This document shows positions 40,209-52,386 of a stretch of 64,000 nt of DNA, piece by piece. Position numbers and translations under genes: made by a program. Under the pieces are notes generated by a model. The model did no database searches and was not told where the DNA came from. It saw only the letters and a program-made list of their open reading frames with translations. The first letter of the stretch is position 1. Each line of letters starts with the position of its first letter. Origin of the DNA: Orientallactaga sibirica (taxonomy: Eukaryota > Chordata > Mammalia > Rodentia > Dipodidae); NCBI GenBank assembly GCA_036365145.1, contig JAEOAD010002617.1, positions 126,001-190,000 on the forward strand, written 5' to 3'.

Positions 40209-40216
40209 TTTTTCTC

Positions 40217-40342
40217 AGCTGTGTGTGGTGGCGCACGCAGCACTCGGGAGGCAGAGGTCGTCGTGAGTTTGAGGCCACCCTGAGACGACATAGTGAATTC
40301 CAGGTCAGCCTGGGCCAGAGCGAGACCCTACCTCAAAAAAAT
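40217..40342 (+). repeat. B1 SINE, internally deleted
   Basis: Forward copy in which CTTTAATCCC is missing (GGCGCACGCAGCACTCGGG) and GGTAGGAGGATCG is reduced to GGTCG. Confidence 0.88.
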
Positions 40343-40485
40343 ATATATGTATTTTAATCTTTAAAAACATCATATAACACTAATTAAAATATAAACTATC
40401 AAAAAAACGTGAAAACCACTCTTAGGAATTAGACGGTATACAATGAAGGAAAGGACTCTTCTCATGCTATATAGAATATATATGT

Positions 40486-42728
40486 ATAGATGTGTATAAG
40501 GTGTAATGATAAAATTCTATATATTACAACATATTGTTATAATATGCACATATATGTATATATAACATATGCTATTATATATACATTTATAATTATACAT
40601 GTTATATTATTATGTTATGCATGTATTGTTACTATATATACATATATGTGCACAGATCATCTATAATTATATATTATGTTGTAAAATATTGTTTTATATA
40701 TATATATATTCATCTTATTATATATACAATATAACAATATACATTATGTTATATACATATTACATTATATATACATATATATTATACATATGTAAATATA
40801 CATATTATGTTATGTCATGTACATATTAGGTATATACATATATAATTATACATATTATGTTATTATGTACATAATACATATATACATACTATGTACAGAT
40901 TATATATAATTATATGTTACATTGTAAAATGTTATATATACATGTATTCATCTTATTATACATATATAAAAATATACATATTATGTTGTGTTATGTACAT
41001 ATTATGTTATATATATATATATATATAATTATCCATATTATGTTATTATGTTATGTGTGTATTGTTACTGTATATACATATATATGTACAGATTGTATCT
41101 AATTATATATTATGGTATAAAATATTGTTATGTATACATATATCCATGTTATTTTATTATGTATACATTTATAAATATACATATATGTTATGTACATATT
41201 AGGTTATATATATACATATATAATTATCCATATTATGTTATTATGTTATATATGTATTGTTACTATATATACATATATATATGTACAGATTGTATCTAAT
41301 TATATGTTATGTTATAAAATATTGTTATATATACATATATTCATGTTTTTTATTATATATACATATATAAATATACATATATGTTATGTTATGTACATAT
41401 TAGGTTATATATGCATACATAATTATCCATATTATGTTATTACATTATGTACATATTGTTACTATATATACATATTTATGTACAGATAATATATAATTAT
41501 ATGGTATGTTATAAAATATTGTTATGTATACATATATTCATCTTATTTTATTATGTATACATATATAATTATACATATTATGTTATGTCCATATTAGGTT
41601 ACATATGCATATAGAATTATACATATTATTTTATGTACATATTAGGTTATGTATGCATATAGAATTATACATATTATGTTGTTATGTTAGTAACGTATTG
41701 TTACTATATATGCATACATATGTACAGATTATATATAATTATATAGTATGTTATAAAATATTGTTATGTATATATATATTCATCTTATTTTATTATATAT
41801 ACACATATAAATATACATATTATGTTATTTTATGTACATATTAGGTTATTTATACATATATAATTATACATATTATGTTATTATGTTATATATGTATTGT
41901 TACTATATACAAATATATGTACAGATTGTATCTAATTATGTATTATGTTATAAAATATTGTTATGTATACATATATTCATCTTATTTATTATGTATACAT
42001 GTATAATTATACATATTATGTTATGTCAATATTAGGTTACATATGCATATATAATTATACATATTATATTATGTACATATTAGGTTATATCTGCATATAG
42101 AATTATCCATATTATGTTGTTATGTTATGTACATATTGTTACCATATATGCATACATATGTACAGATTATATATAATTATATATTATATTATAAAATATT
42201 GTTATATATACATGTATTCATCTTATTATGTATACATATATTAAAATATACATATTATGTTTATGTACATATAGGTTATATATGCATATATAATTATACA
42301 TATCATGTTATTATGTTATATACGTATTGTTAGTATATATACATACATATGTACAGATTGTATATAATTGTATATGATGTTGTAAAATATTGTTATGTAT
42401 ACATATATTCATCTTATTTCATCATGTATACACATATAGATATACATATTATGTTATGTATGTATTAGGTTACATATACATATATAAGTATATGTATGTT
42501 GTTTTATAATTTGTTGTGTTATGTCATTATACATACATATATTCATATTATGTTGTTATATATACATATAGTTATATTATATATACATATATGCATATAA
42601 AATATATATATATAAATGTATGCATATATGTATATAAATATATATACATATATAAATATATACATACACACACAAATATACACACACACAATGTATACAC
42701 ACATACATACACACACATACACACACAC

Positions 42729-42766
<38 letters not shown>

Positions 42767-43112
42767 CACATCTAAATGAGTTCAGTGGAAGCTACAGCCC
42801 TAAATTCCATCCTAAGATGGGTCCAGAGGAAGGTATTGCTACTATATATACATACATATGAACAGATCATATATAATTGTATATTATGTTATGAAATATT
42901 GATATACATATATTCATCTTATTTTATTATGTATACACATATCAATATACATATATGTTAGGTTATGTACATATTAGGTTATATATGCATATATAACTAC
43001 ACATATTATGTTATGTTATATATGTATTGTTACTATATATACATACATATATACAGATCATATATAATTATATATTATGTTATCAAATATTGTTATGTAT
43101 ATATATATAAAA
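40486..43112. repeat. AT-rich satellite, ~195/241-bp units
   Basis: About 2.6 kb, nearly all A and T. The landmark AAAATATTGTTAT or a close variant recurs near 40683, 40925, 41119, 41316, 41513, 41755, 41953, 42193, 42383, 42893 and 43085. Spacings fall into two classes, about 190-198 and 240-242 bp, with one 510-bp gap. Other shared words are TTATGTACATATTAGGTTA and ATGTACAGATTATATATAAT. The gap (42500-42840) contains (TA)n, (CA)n and about 60 bp of ordinary sequence (GAGTTCAGTGGAAGCTACAG). Tyr/Ile-rich open frames are artefacts. Confidence 0.92.
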
Positions 43113-43228
43113 GGGGAAACATAATAGACAAATGAACCCGGTAGACTAATTAATTCATTATATCTGTATTAGTGACTTTCCCCTTGCTTTCACCAAATAC
43201 CTGGGAAAAGGGACTAAAGACACGAAAC

Positions 43229-43456
43229 GGGGCTGGAGAGACAGCTCAGCGGTGAGGGCGCTGGCCTGCGAAGCCGAAGGACCCAGGTTCGACTCCCCGG
43301 ATCCCACGTAAGCCAGACGCACAGAGGTGAGACAAGCTCTTCAGGTCGCACGTGCCCGCCGGGTGGCGCAAGCGTCTGGAAATCGATAGCAGTAGCCGGG
43401 GCCCTGGCGTGCACCAATTTTCTCTCTTTCTCCGTCTCATAAAAAAATTAAATTAG
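43229..43456 (+). repeat. DIP SINE with body insertion
   Basis: Forward copy with head GGGCTGGAGAGACAGCTCAG. About 35 extra bases (AGGTGAGACAAGCTCTTCAG, then GTCGCACGTGCCC) sit between AGACGCAC and GGTGGCGCAAGCGTCTGG. Confidence 0.87.
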
Positions 43457-44370
43457 TTGGGCGTGGTGGTGCTCACGTCTTTCATCCCAGCACTTGGGAA
43501 GCAGAAGTAGGAGGGTCGTGGCCATGAGTTCAAGGCCAGCCTGAGACGACAGAGTGAATTCCAGGTCAGCCTGGGCTAGAGCGAGACCCGACCTCAAAAA
43601 ACTACAAAACCAAAAAATAAAATTAGCCGGGCGTGGTGGCGCACGCCTTTAATCCCAGCACTCGGGAGGCAGAGGTAGGAGGATCATGGCCGTGAGTTCG
43701 AGGCCAGCCTGAGACGACAGAGTGAATTCCAGGTCAGCCTGGGCTAGACCAAGACCCTACCTTTGAAAAACTTAAAAAAACCAAAAAATAATATAAAATA
43801 AAATTAAGCTGGGTGTGGTGGCGCTCATGCCTGTCATCCCAGTACTCAGGAGGCAGAGATAGGAGGATCATGGCTGTGAGTTCAAGGCCAGCCTGAGACG
43901 ACAGAGTGAATTCCAGGTCAGCCTGGGCTAGAGCGAGACCCTTGGAAAATTAAAACACAAAAAATAAAATAAAATTAAGCAGGGCATGGTGGTGCTCACG
44001 CCTTTAATCCCAGCACTCAGGAGGCAGAGGTAGGAGGATCGTGGCCGTGAGTTCGAGGCCACCCTGAGACGACAGAGTGAATTCCAGGTCAGCCTGGGCT
44101 CAGAGACCCGACCACAAAAAACCAAAAAAAAAAAAAAAATCAAATTAAATAAAATTAAACTGGGCATGGTGGTGCTCATGCTTTTAATCCCAGCACATGG
44201 GAGGCAGAGGTAGGAGGATCGTGGCCGTGAGTTCAAGGCCAGCCTGAGACCAAAACATAAAATAAAATAAAATTAAGACAGGTGAATTCAGGTCAGCCTG
44301 GGGTAGAGAGCCAGACCCTACCTGGGAAAAGCCAAAATGAATAAATAAATAAAATTAAACAAATAAAGGA
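43457..44370 (+). repeat. B1 tandem array, 5 copies
   Basis: Forward B1 copies start near 43457, 43626, 43808, 43979 and 44159 (period about 169-182 bp), separated by A-rich AAATAAAATTA spacers. The fifth is disrupted: after GGCCAGCCTGAGAC a spacer-like AAATAAAATAAAATTAAG is pasted in before GTGAATTCAGGTCAGCC resumes. The shared spacer supports amplification of a B1 plus its tail. Confidence 0.92.
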
Positions 44371-44555
44371 ATGTATCCCACTTTGGTAAATTCACAAATG
44401 TCCTGAAGTGGATGTACACATGTGTTCACCAAGCCAGCCAACAGCTAAACCCAAAACAAGGGACACCCCCACCCTCAAAATTCCCCTTTGTGTGCTGGGA
44501 AGCAGGCCAATGGTGCCTCCTCCTTTTACATTTCTGTATTTTTCTGTATTTTTCC

Positions 44556-44812
44556 ATATATATATTGTAGTAATATATACATATTATAATGTATATAATA
44601 TATTATATAATATATATAATTATATAATTATAATTATAAAATTATATATAATACAATATATTATATTATTATATTATATATGATATAATAATATATAATA
44701 TAGTAATAATATATAATATAAATTATATATATAATACATATATATATAATACATTTATATATAATACATATATATAATACATATATATATATACATATAT
44801 ATGTATATGTAT
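44556..44812. repeat. AT microsatellite
   Basis: About 255 bp of TA, TAA and ATATAC repeats. The ~185 bp before (44371-44555) and ~245 bp after (44813-45059) are single copy with nothing recognisable. Confidence 0.92.
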
Positions 44813-45059
44813 TTTCGTCTTTGTGCTTGCACCGATGTTTCAAGTCAATGGGGATGCATTGCCATCTTGCATGTATAAGATACTGAATGATATCTTTGTC
44901 AAAACAACCAAAACAAAACACAAAAAAACAGCATTTTAAATTGTTAACCCATGACAGTCCTCTAAAAACATTTAGGATAAAATGATATTTAGGGTAAAAT
45001 GGTAAAAATGACTGTCTTCTAATAGAATTTAAGACATAATTCATTTTCTCTTTTTTCTT

Positions 45060-45385
45060 AAATATTTTATTTATTTTTTATTTATTTGAGAAAGAGAGAG
45101 AGGAGGAGAGAGAATGGGTGGGTAGGCAAAACGCCCAGATGCATGTGCCCCCTTGTGCCTCCAGCCACTGCAACTCCAGCCCGAGCTCCAGATGCATGTG
45201 CCTCCCCTGAACTGTGCATCTGACTTATTATTACTATTGTTGTTATTATTTAAATATATTTTTATTTATTTGAGAGAGAAGAAAAAGGCAGAGACGAATG
45301 GGTCCTGGGAACTCCAGACAGATACCTGGGTCCTCTGGTCCTTCACAGGGGAATGCCTTAACTGCTAAGCCATCCCTCCAGCCCT
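45060..45385 (-). repeat. two rearranged inverted DIP copies
   Basis: 45060-45227 has the order of body segments scrambled: GATGCATGTGCCCCCTTGTG precedes CCTCCAGCCACTGCAACTCC and recurs after it. 45249-45385 lacks the central body but has a good head (AAGCCATCCCTCCAGCCC). Confidence 0.75.
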
Positions 45386-45429
<44 letters not shown>

Positions 45430-46137
45430 TAATAATTATTATTATTATTTTGGTTTTTTTCGAGGTAGGGTGTTGCTCTAGCCCAGGCTGACCTGGAATT
45501 CACTCTGTCGTCTCAGGCTGGCCTTGAACTCACGGCCAGGCCACGATCCTCCTACCTCTGCCTCCCCAGTGCTGGGATGAAAGGCGTGCGCCACCATACC
45601 TAATTGACTTATTATTACTATTGTTGTTATTATTTAAATATATTTTTATTTATTTGAGAGAGAAGAAAAAGGCAGAGAGAGAATGGGTGCATGCCAGGGC
45701 CTCCAGCCACTGCAAATGAACTCCAGACGCATGCACCCCCTTGTGCATCTGGCTTTCCATGGGTCCTGGGGAATCGAACCTGGGTCCTTCGGCTTTGCAG
45801 GCCAGCGCCTTCAACGGCTGAGCCGTCCCTCCAGACCAAAAATTCATTTTTCTACAAAGTCTAACGACACCAATTTGGAATGGATGCTGGAGCCGACAGA
45901 TGGCGAACGCTCCTGAACGTCAGCTGACATTTCCCAAGGATTTGGAGCATTTTTTTCAAAAAACCTAAATTCACGAGGGTCCCGGACAGAGATGGCTTCG
46001 TGGTTAAGGAGCTGCTCTGAGCAGCCTAAGGGCCCAGGTTCGATTCCCCACGGGGACCCAAGTGAAGGCAGACGCACAAGGTGGGGGGGGGGCCGCACGC
46101 CTCTGGGCATGCAACCATTCTCTGTCTCCAAAATGAA

Positions 46138-46180
<43 letters not shown>

Positions 46181-46567
46181 AACAAAATAAAATAAATTTA
46201 AAAATTGCTTAAAATAAAAAAAAAAGGAAAAGAATGGTTGAAAATGAATTTTTCTTTCTTTTTCTTTTTCTTTCTTTCTTTTTTTTTTTTTTATTTTCCA
46301 GAAGGTTGGAGGAGGTGACATCTTGCGAGGGCTTCCTGGGGAGACGGTCTGTCATCCTCGCCTGCGTTTTGCAGGGTGGTGACGGGGCAGAAACCAAAAT
46401 AGCCCTCTCCCTTTCTTTGACCCATTTTGAATGTTGACCTAAATTCTCCAGTTTCGTGGGGCCCTGAAGGAACCGTTGGGGTTTTTGAATGTGTTTTTTC
46501 TAAATGTTAGAGTAAGCATGTCTCATTACATGAATCTATGCTGTTTGTAAGAGCCAAAAGTGAGTTT

Positions 46568-46621
<54 letters not shown>

Positions 46622-46750
46622 TATAATATATGATATAGATTATATATAATATATAAAATATATATATATATATATAACATATAATATATAATAACATATA
46701 TATGTTATTATTATTATTATTTTTATTTTATTTTATTATTTTGGCTTTTC
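45386..46750 (-). repeat. composite duplication, copy A
   Basis: Order: (AAT)n, B1- (45450-45602), DIP- (45626-45837), single-copy module, divergent DIP+ (45985-46190) with (AAAT)n, module with TTTTATTTTCCAGAAGG, ATGTTAGAGTAAGCATGTC and (TA)n. It is repeated at 47757-49072, offset 2372 bp in the DIP part where the copies are identical. A splice-acceptor-like tract (46258-46301) precedes an ~85-bp open stretch in the module, present in all three copies. Confidence 0.92.
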
Positions 46751-46784
46751 TCACACCAAGTGAAGTGGCACTTTATTGCTAAAG

Positions 46785-46830
46785 GCCGCACGCCTCTGGG
46801 TATGCAAACTATCTCTGTCTCCAAAATGAA

Positions 46831-46877
<47 letters not shown>

Positions 46878-47259
46878 AATAAAACAAAATAAAATAAATT
46901 TAAAATTGCTTAAAATTAAAAAAAAAAAGAAAGGAATGGTTGAAAATGAATTTTTCTTTTCTTTCTTTCTTTTTTTTTTTTATTTTCCAGAAGGTGGACC
47001 AGGTGACATCTGGGTAAGGGCTTCCTTGGGAGACGGGTTCGTCATCTCCCTCGCCTGCGTTTTGCAGTGGCGGTGGTGAGGGGGCAGAAACCAAAATAGC
47101 CCTCTCCTTTCTTTTGACCCATTTTGAATGCGACCTAAATTCTCCAGTTTCGTGGGGCCCTGAAGGAACCGTAGGGCTTTGAATGTGTTTTTCTAAATGT
47201 TAGAGTAAGCATGTCTCATTACATGAATCTATGCTGTTTGTAAGAGCCAAAGTGAGTTT

Positions 47260-47311
<52 letters not shown>

Positions 47312-47756
47312 TATAATATATGATATAAATTATATATAATATATAAAATATATAATATATAATAACATATGTATGTTGTTATTATTATTATTATTATTAT
47401 TTTATTTTATTTATTATTTTGGCTTTCGAGGTCGGGTCTCACTTCAGCCCAGGCTGACCTGGAATTCACTCTGTCGTCTCAGGCTGGCCTCGAACTCACT
47501 GCCACGATCCTCCTACCTCTGCCTCCCGAGTGCTGCTGGGATTCAGTTGGGCGCAGCGCCACAACTGCCAGCAAAAAATATTCTATTTGAGTGGCTGAGG
47601 AAATGGCTTAGCAGTTAATGTGTCTGTCTGCAAAGCCTAAGGACCTCGCAGCCATTCTCAGGATCAGGTCAAGCCAGATGCACAAGGGGGCATATGTAGC
47701 CTGGAGTTTGTTTGCAGTGGCTGGAGGCCCTGGCACGCCACTGTCTCTCTTCCAGC
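46785..47756 (-). repeat. composite duplication, partial copy C
   Basis: Starts mid-unit at GGCCGCACGCCTCTGGGTAT (equivalent to 46090 and 48459), keeps the module and (TA)n, then B1- (47412-47567) and DIP+ (47590-47755). The short bridge 46740-46784 (CTCACACCAAGTGAAGTGGC) occurs only here. Compared with A and B it has many single-base and short indels. Confidence 0.9.
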
Positions 47757-47760
47757 CCTT

Positions 47761-47808
<48 letters not shown>

Positions 47809-48502
47809 TAATTATTATTATTATTTTGGTTTTCAGGTAGGGTGTTGCTCTAGCCCAGGCTGACCTGGAATTCACTCTGTTGTCTCAGGCTGGCCTCGAA
47901 CTCTCGGCCAGGCCACGATCCTCCTACCTCTGCCTCCCGAGTGCTGGGATGAAAGGCGTGCACCACCATACCTAATTGACTTATTATTACTATTGTTGTT
48001 ATTATTTAAATATATTTTTATTTATTTGAGAGAGAAGAAAAAGGCAGAGAGAGAATGGGTGCATGCCAGGGCCTCCAGCCACTGCAAATGAACTCCAGAC
48101 GCATGCACCCCCTTGTGCATCTGGCTTTCCATGGGTCCTGGGGAATCGAACCTGGGTCCTTCGGCTTTGCAGGCCAGCGCCTTCAACGGCTGAGCCGTCC
48201 CTCCAGACCAAAAATTCATTTTTCTACAAAGTCTAACGACACCAATTTGGAATGGATGCTGGAGCCGACAGATGGCGAACGCTCCTGAACGTCAGCTGAC
48301 ATTTCCCAAGGATTTGGAGCATTTTTCAAAAAAACCTAAATTCACGAGGGTCCCCGGACAGAGATGGCCGTGGTTAAGGAGCTGCTCTGAGCAGCCTAAG
48401 GGCCCAGGTTCGATTCCCCACGGGGACCCAAGTGAAGGCAGGCAGCACAAGGTGGGGGGCCGCGCCTCTGGGCATGCAACCATTCTCTGTCTCCAAAATG
48501 AA

Positions 48503-48549
<47 letters not shown>

Positions 48550-48924
48550 AACAAAATAAAATAAATTTAAAAATTGCTTAAAATTAAAAAAAAAGAAAGG
48601 AATGGTTGAAAATGAATTTTTCTTTTTCTTTCTTTTTCTTTTTTTTTGTATTTTCCAGAAGGTTGGACCAGGTGACATCTTGCAAGGGCTTCCTGGGGAG
48701 ACGGTCTGTCATCCTCGCCTGCGTTTTGCAGGGCGGTGAGGGGGCAGAAACCAAAATAGCCCTCTCCCTTTCTTTGACCCATTTTGAATGTTGACCTAAA
48801 TTCTCCAGTTTCGTGGGGCCCTGAAGGAACCGTAGGGGTTTTTGAATGTGTTTTTTCTAAATGTTAGAGTAAGCATGTCTCATTACATGAATCTATGCTG
48901 TTTGTAAGAGCCAAAAGTGAGTTT

Positions 48925-48976
<52 letters not shown>

Positions 48977-49440
48977 TATAATATATGATATAAATTATAT
49001 ATAATATATAAAAATATATAATATATAATAACATATGTATGTTGTTATTATTATTATTATTATTATTTTTATTTTATTTTATTATTTTGGCTTTTCAAGG
49101 TCGGGTCTGGCTCTAGCCCAGGCTGACCTGGAATTCACTCTGTCGTCTCAGGCTGGCCTCGAACTCACTGCCACGATCCTCCTACCTCTGCCTCCCGAGT
49201 GCTGCTGGGATTCAAGGCGTGCGCCACAACGGCCAGCAAAAATATCTTATTTTGGGGGCTGAGGAAATGGCTTAGCAGTTAATGTGTCTGTCTGCAAAGC
49301 CTAAGGACCCGGGTTCGATTCCCCAGGACCCATGTCAAGCCAGATGCACAAGGGGGCATATGTGTCTGGAGTTTGTTTGCAGTGGCTGGAGGCCCTGGCA
49401 TGCCCACTGTCTCTCTCTCTCTCTCTCTCAAATAAATAAA
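47757..49440 (-). repeat. composite duplication, full copy B
   Basis: Complete unit: (AAT)n, B1- (47826-47974), DIP- (47998-48209), module, DIP+ (48362-48560), module, (TA)n, B1- (49085-49243) and DIP+ (49255-49440). It contains all parts found in A and C, so it best represents the ancestral block. The DIP- parts of A and B (45626-45837, 47998-48209) are identical. Confidence 0.92.
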
Positions 49441-49442
49441 TA

Positions 49443-49652
49443 AAATTTTAAAATATATTTTACTTATTTATTTGAGAGAAAGAGGCAGAGAGAGAGAGAG
49501 AAATGGGCACACCAGGGCCTCCAGCCACTGCAAACGAACCCCAGATGCATGTGACACCTTATGCATCTGGCTTACGTGGGTCCTGGAGAGTTGAACCGGG
49601 ATCCTTTGGCTTTGCAGGAAAATGCCTTAACTGCTAAGCCATCTCTCCAGCC
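49443..49652 (-). repeat. DIP SINE
   Basis: Inverted full-length copy abutting the forward DIP of copy B, so the two tails are joined. Confidence 0.92.
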
Positions 49653-49675
49653 CATAGATAAATAAATAAATAAAT

Positions 49676-49834
49676 TTTTTTTTTTGTTTTGTTTGTTTGA
49701 GGTAGGGTCTCGCTCTAGCCCAGGCTGACCTGGAATCTGCTATGTAGTCTCAGGATGGCCTTGAACTCACGGCGATCCTCCTACCTCTGCCTCGCAAGTG
49801 CTGGGATTAAAGGCGTGCGCCACCATGCCCGGCT
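49676..49834 (-). repeat. B1 SINE
   Basis: Inverted full-length copy with a (TTTG)-rich tail, GGTAGGGTCTCGCTCTAGCC to GCGCCACCATGCCCGGC. Confidence 0.93.
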
Positions 49835-49849
49835 TAAATAAAATATTTT

Positions 49850-50105
49850 TTTTAATTTTAATTTTTTTTTATTTATTTGAGAGAGACAGACAGAGAACGG
49901 GGAAGATTGAGAGACGGAGAAAGAGAGACAGGGTGAGGGGGAGAGAATGGGTGCACATCAAGGCCTCCAGCCACTGCGAACAAACTCCAGATGCGTGCGC
50001 CCCCCCCCTTGTGCGTCTGGCTTACATGGGTCCTGGGGAATCGAACCCGGGTCCTTAGGCTTTGCAGGCAGGTGTCTCTAACCACTGAACCATCCCTGCA
50101 GCTCA
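49850..50105 (-). repeat. DIP SINE
   Basis: Inverted copy with an extended purine tract, a 9-C run (50002-50010) and the head CCATCCCTGCAGCTCAG. Confidence 0.92.
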
Positions 50106-50106
50106 G

Positions 50107-50267
50107 TATTTTTTTTTTGTTTTGGTTTTGCGAGGTAGGGTCTCACTCTGGTCCAGGCTGACTTGCAATTAGCTATGTAGTCTCAGGGTGGCCTCGAACT
50201 CACGGCCATCCTCCTAGCTCTGCCTCCCGAGTGCTGGGATTAAAGGCGTGCGCCACCACGCCCGGCT
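50107..50267 (-). repeat. B1 SINE
   Basis: Inverted full-length copy, GCGAGGTAGGGTCTCACTCT to GCGTGCGCCACCACGCCCGG. Confidence 0.94.
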
Positions 50268-50605
50268 CGATTTTCACATAATGGTGATTATACGACACCC
50301 CAGTTAGCAGACATGACATAGGTTGGTGGTCTCTGATTGGTCTGGTCCTATACCAACCAGGTCTTGGGGGTAGTCAGACTGACATGACTGCGACAAACTT
50401 CCTGAGACGTGCAAATGCACAAAACGTTTGTTTGGGGTGTTCCCTTCATCATAGACAGTAGAGAGAGAAAAATGGTGGGGTGGGGCGTGGGGGCGGGGAG
50501 GTGGAGGGAGGATGGGTCAGGACCCAAAATGTCCTTCAAAAGCTGGCCCGAATGACCTCCTGTCACACTAGTGCAAACAACTCTAGACAAATCCTTTTTT
50601 TTAAA
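50268..50605. other. single-copy stretch
   Basis: About 335 bp with a G-rich part (50472-50515). No recognisable gene or repeat. Confidence 0.5.
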
Positions 50606-51080
50606 AAAAATTATTTTATTTATTTGATATATTATCTCTTTTATTTATTATTTATTTATTATATTTATTTATTCATTCTATTTATTTATTATTTGATATA
50701 TTATCTATTTTATTTATTACTTATTTATTATATTTATTTATTCATTCTATTTATTTATTATATGATATATTATCTATTTTATTTATTATTTATTTATTAT
50801 ATTTATTTATTTATTCATTCTATTTATTTATTATATGATATATTATCTATTTTATTTATTATTTATTTATTATATTTATTTATTTATTCATTCTATTTAT
50901 TTATTATATGATATATTATATATTTTATTTATTATTTATTTATTATATTTATTTATTTATTCTATTTATTTATTATATGATATATTATCTATTTTATTTA
51001 TTATTTATTTATTATATGATATATTATCTATTTTATTTATTATTTATTTATTATATGATATATATTTTGTTTATTTATAT
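50606..51080. repeat. ~72-bp AT satellite grown from a SINE tail
   Basis: Units of TTTATTTATTATATGATATA type. GATATATTAT recurs near 50627, 50695, 50764, 50838, 50910, 50980 and 51018, so five intervals of 68-74 bp are followed by a shorter one of about 38 bp. It is continuous with the TTTA tail of the inverted DIP at 51081. AAATCCTTTTTTTT (50588) and AAATCATCTTTTTTTT (51276) flank the whole as a target-site duplication. Confidence 0.9.
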
Positions 51081-51273
51081 ATTATTTATTTGAGAGAAAG
51101 AGGAAGAGAGAGAAAGAAAGAATAGGCGCGCCAGGGCTTTCAGCCACTGCAAACAAACTCCAGATGCATGCGCCCCCTTATGCATCAGGCTTACGTGGGT
51201 CCTGGAGAGTCGAACCGGGATCCTTTGGCTTTGCAGGCACACGCCTTAACTGCTAAGCCATCTCTCCAGCCCC
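51081..51273 (-). repeat. DIP SINE
   Basis: Inverted full-length copy whose A-rich tail, on its left, has become the 470-bp satellite. Confidence 0.92.
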
Positions 51274-51370
51274 AAATCATCTTTTTTTTTTATAAGACCC
51301 CTTCGTAGACATTATAAATTCAAAGTACAATATTCCCTATGGTTATCTGAATGTAAATATGTCCCCCGTA

Positions 51371-51573
51371 TGGGTTGGAGAGGTGGCTCAATGGTTAACA
51401 CGCAAAGCCTAAGGACCCAGGTTCGAGTCCCCAGGACCCACATAAAGCCAGATGCACAAAGTGGCACATGTGTTGGAGTTTGGTTGCAGTGTCTGGAGGG
51501 CCCTGCTGCACCCATACACTCTCTCTGTCTATATTTCTCTGCTTGCCAATAAATAAATAAAATTCTTTAAAAA
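51371..51573 (+). repeat. DIP SINE, small deletion
   Basis: Forward copy in which GGCGCTTGCCTG is lost (GGTTAACACGCAAAGCCTAA). Confidence 0.9.
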
Positions 51574-51574
51574 G

Positions 51575-51726
51575 TCGGGTGTGGTGGTGCACGCCTTTAA
51601 ACCCACCAGCACTCGGGAGGCAGAGGCAGGAGGATCACCATGAGTTCGAGGCCATCCTGAGACTACATAGTGAATTCCAGATCAGCCTGGGCTAGAGTGA
51701 AAGCCTACTTCACAAGGAAAAAAATG
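51575..51726 (+). repeat. B1 SINE
   Basis: Forward copy, GTCGGGTGTGGTGGTGCACG, with the 3-bp variant CCCACCAGCACTCGGG. Confidence 0.92.
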
Positions 51727-52112
51727 TATATATATAATATCTATGTTAATTATATATATTAATTGTATATATAAATTGTATATATTAATTGTATATATAA
51801 ATTATATATATAAATTGTATATATTAATTGTATATATAAATTATATACATCAATTGTATACATCAATTGTATATATTAATTGTATATATTAATTGTATAT
51901 ATAAATTATATATATTAATTGTATATATAAATTGTATATATTAATTGTATATATAAATTATATATATTAATTGTATATATTAATTGTATATATTAATTGT
52001 ATATATAAATTATATACATCAATTGTATACATCAATTGTATATATTAATTGTATATATTAATTGTATATATTAATTGTATATATTAATTGTATATATAAA
52101 TTATATATATAT
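51727..52112. repeat. AT minisatellite, 11-12-bp units
   Basis: About 385 bp built from TATATTAATTG and TATATAAATTG/A units in alternating patterns. A block containing ATACATCAATTGTATACATC occurs at 51845 and 52015, so a larger repeat of about 170 bp is superimposed. Confidence 0.93.
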
Positions 52113-52113
52113 A

Positions 52114-52354
52114 TTCTTTTTTTAATATTTATTTTTATTTATTTATTTATTTGAGAGAGAGATACAGAAGTAGGCAGGGGGAGAGAGAGAGAGAGAATGG
52201 GAGGGCCACAGCCTCCAGCCACTGCAGACGAACTCCAGATGCGTGCACCCCCTTGTGCATCTGGCTTATGTGGGTCCTGGAGAATCGAGCCTTGAACCGG
52301 GGTCCTTAGGCTTCACAGGCAAGCATTTAACCGCTAAGCCATCTCTCCAGCCTA
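52114..52354 (-). repeat. DIP SINE, GAGCCTT variant
   Basis: Inverted copy in which the B box is extended to GAATCGAGCCTTGAACCGGG. The same rare variant is found at 53494 in the copy 53311-53567. Confidence 0.9.
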
Positions 52355-52386
52355 CTATTATATATTCTTTAAAAAGAAAATGTCCA

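Noticed and set aside
40486..43112. Tyr/Ile-rich frames of 60-103 residues
   Set aside because: Open frames of an AT-rich satellite; TAT and ATA codons dominate and stops are avoided by periodicity.
46258..46400. Acceptor-like tract and open stretch in the triplicated module
   Set aside because: The three copies disagree by frame-changing indels and no donor follows in a fixed place, so I did not call an exon.
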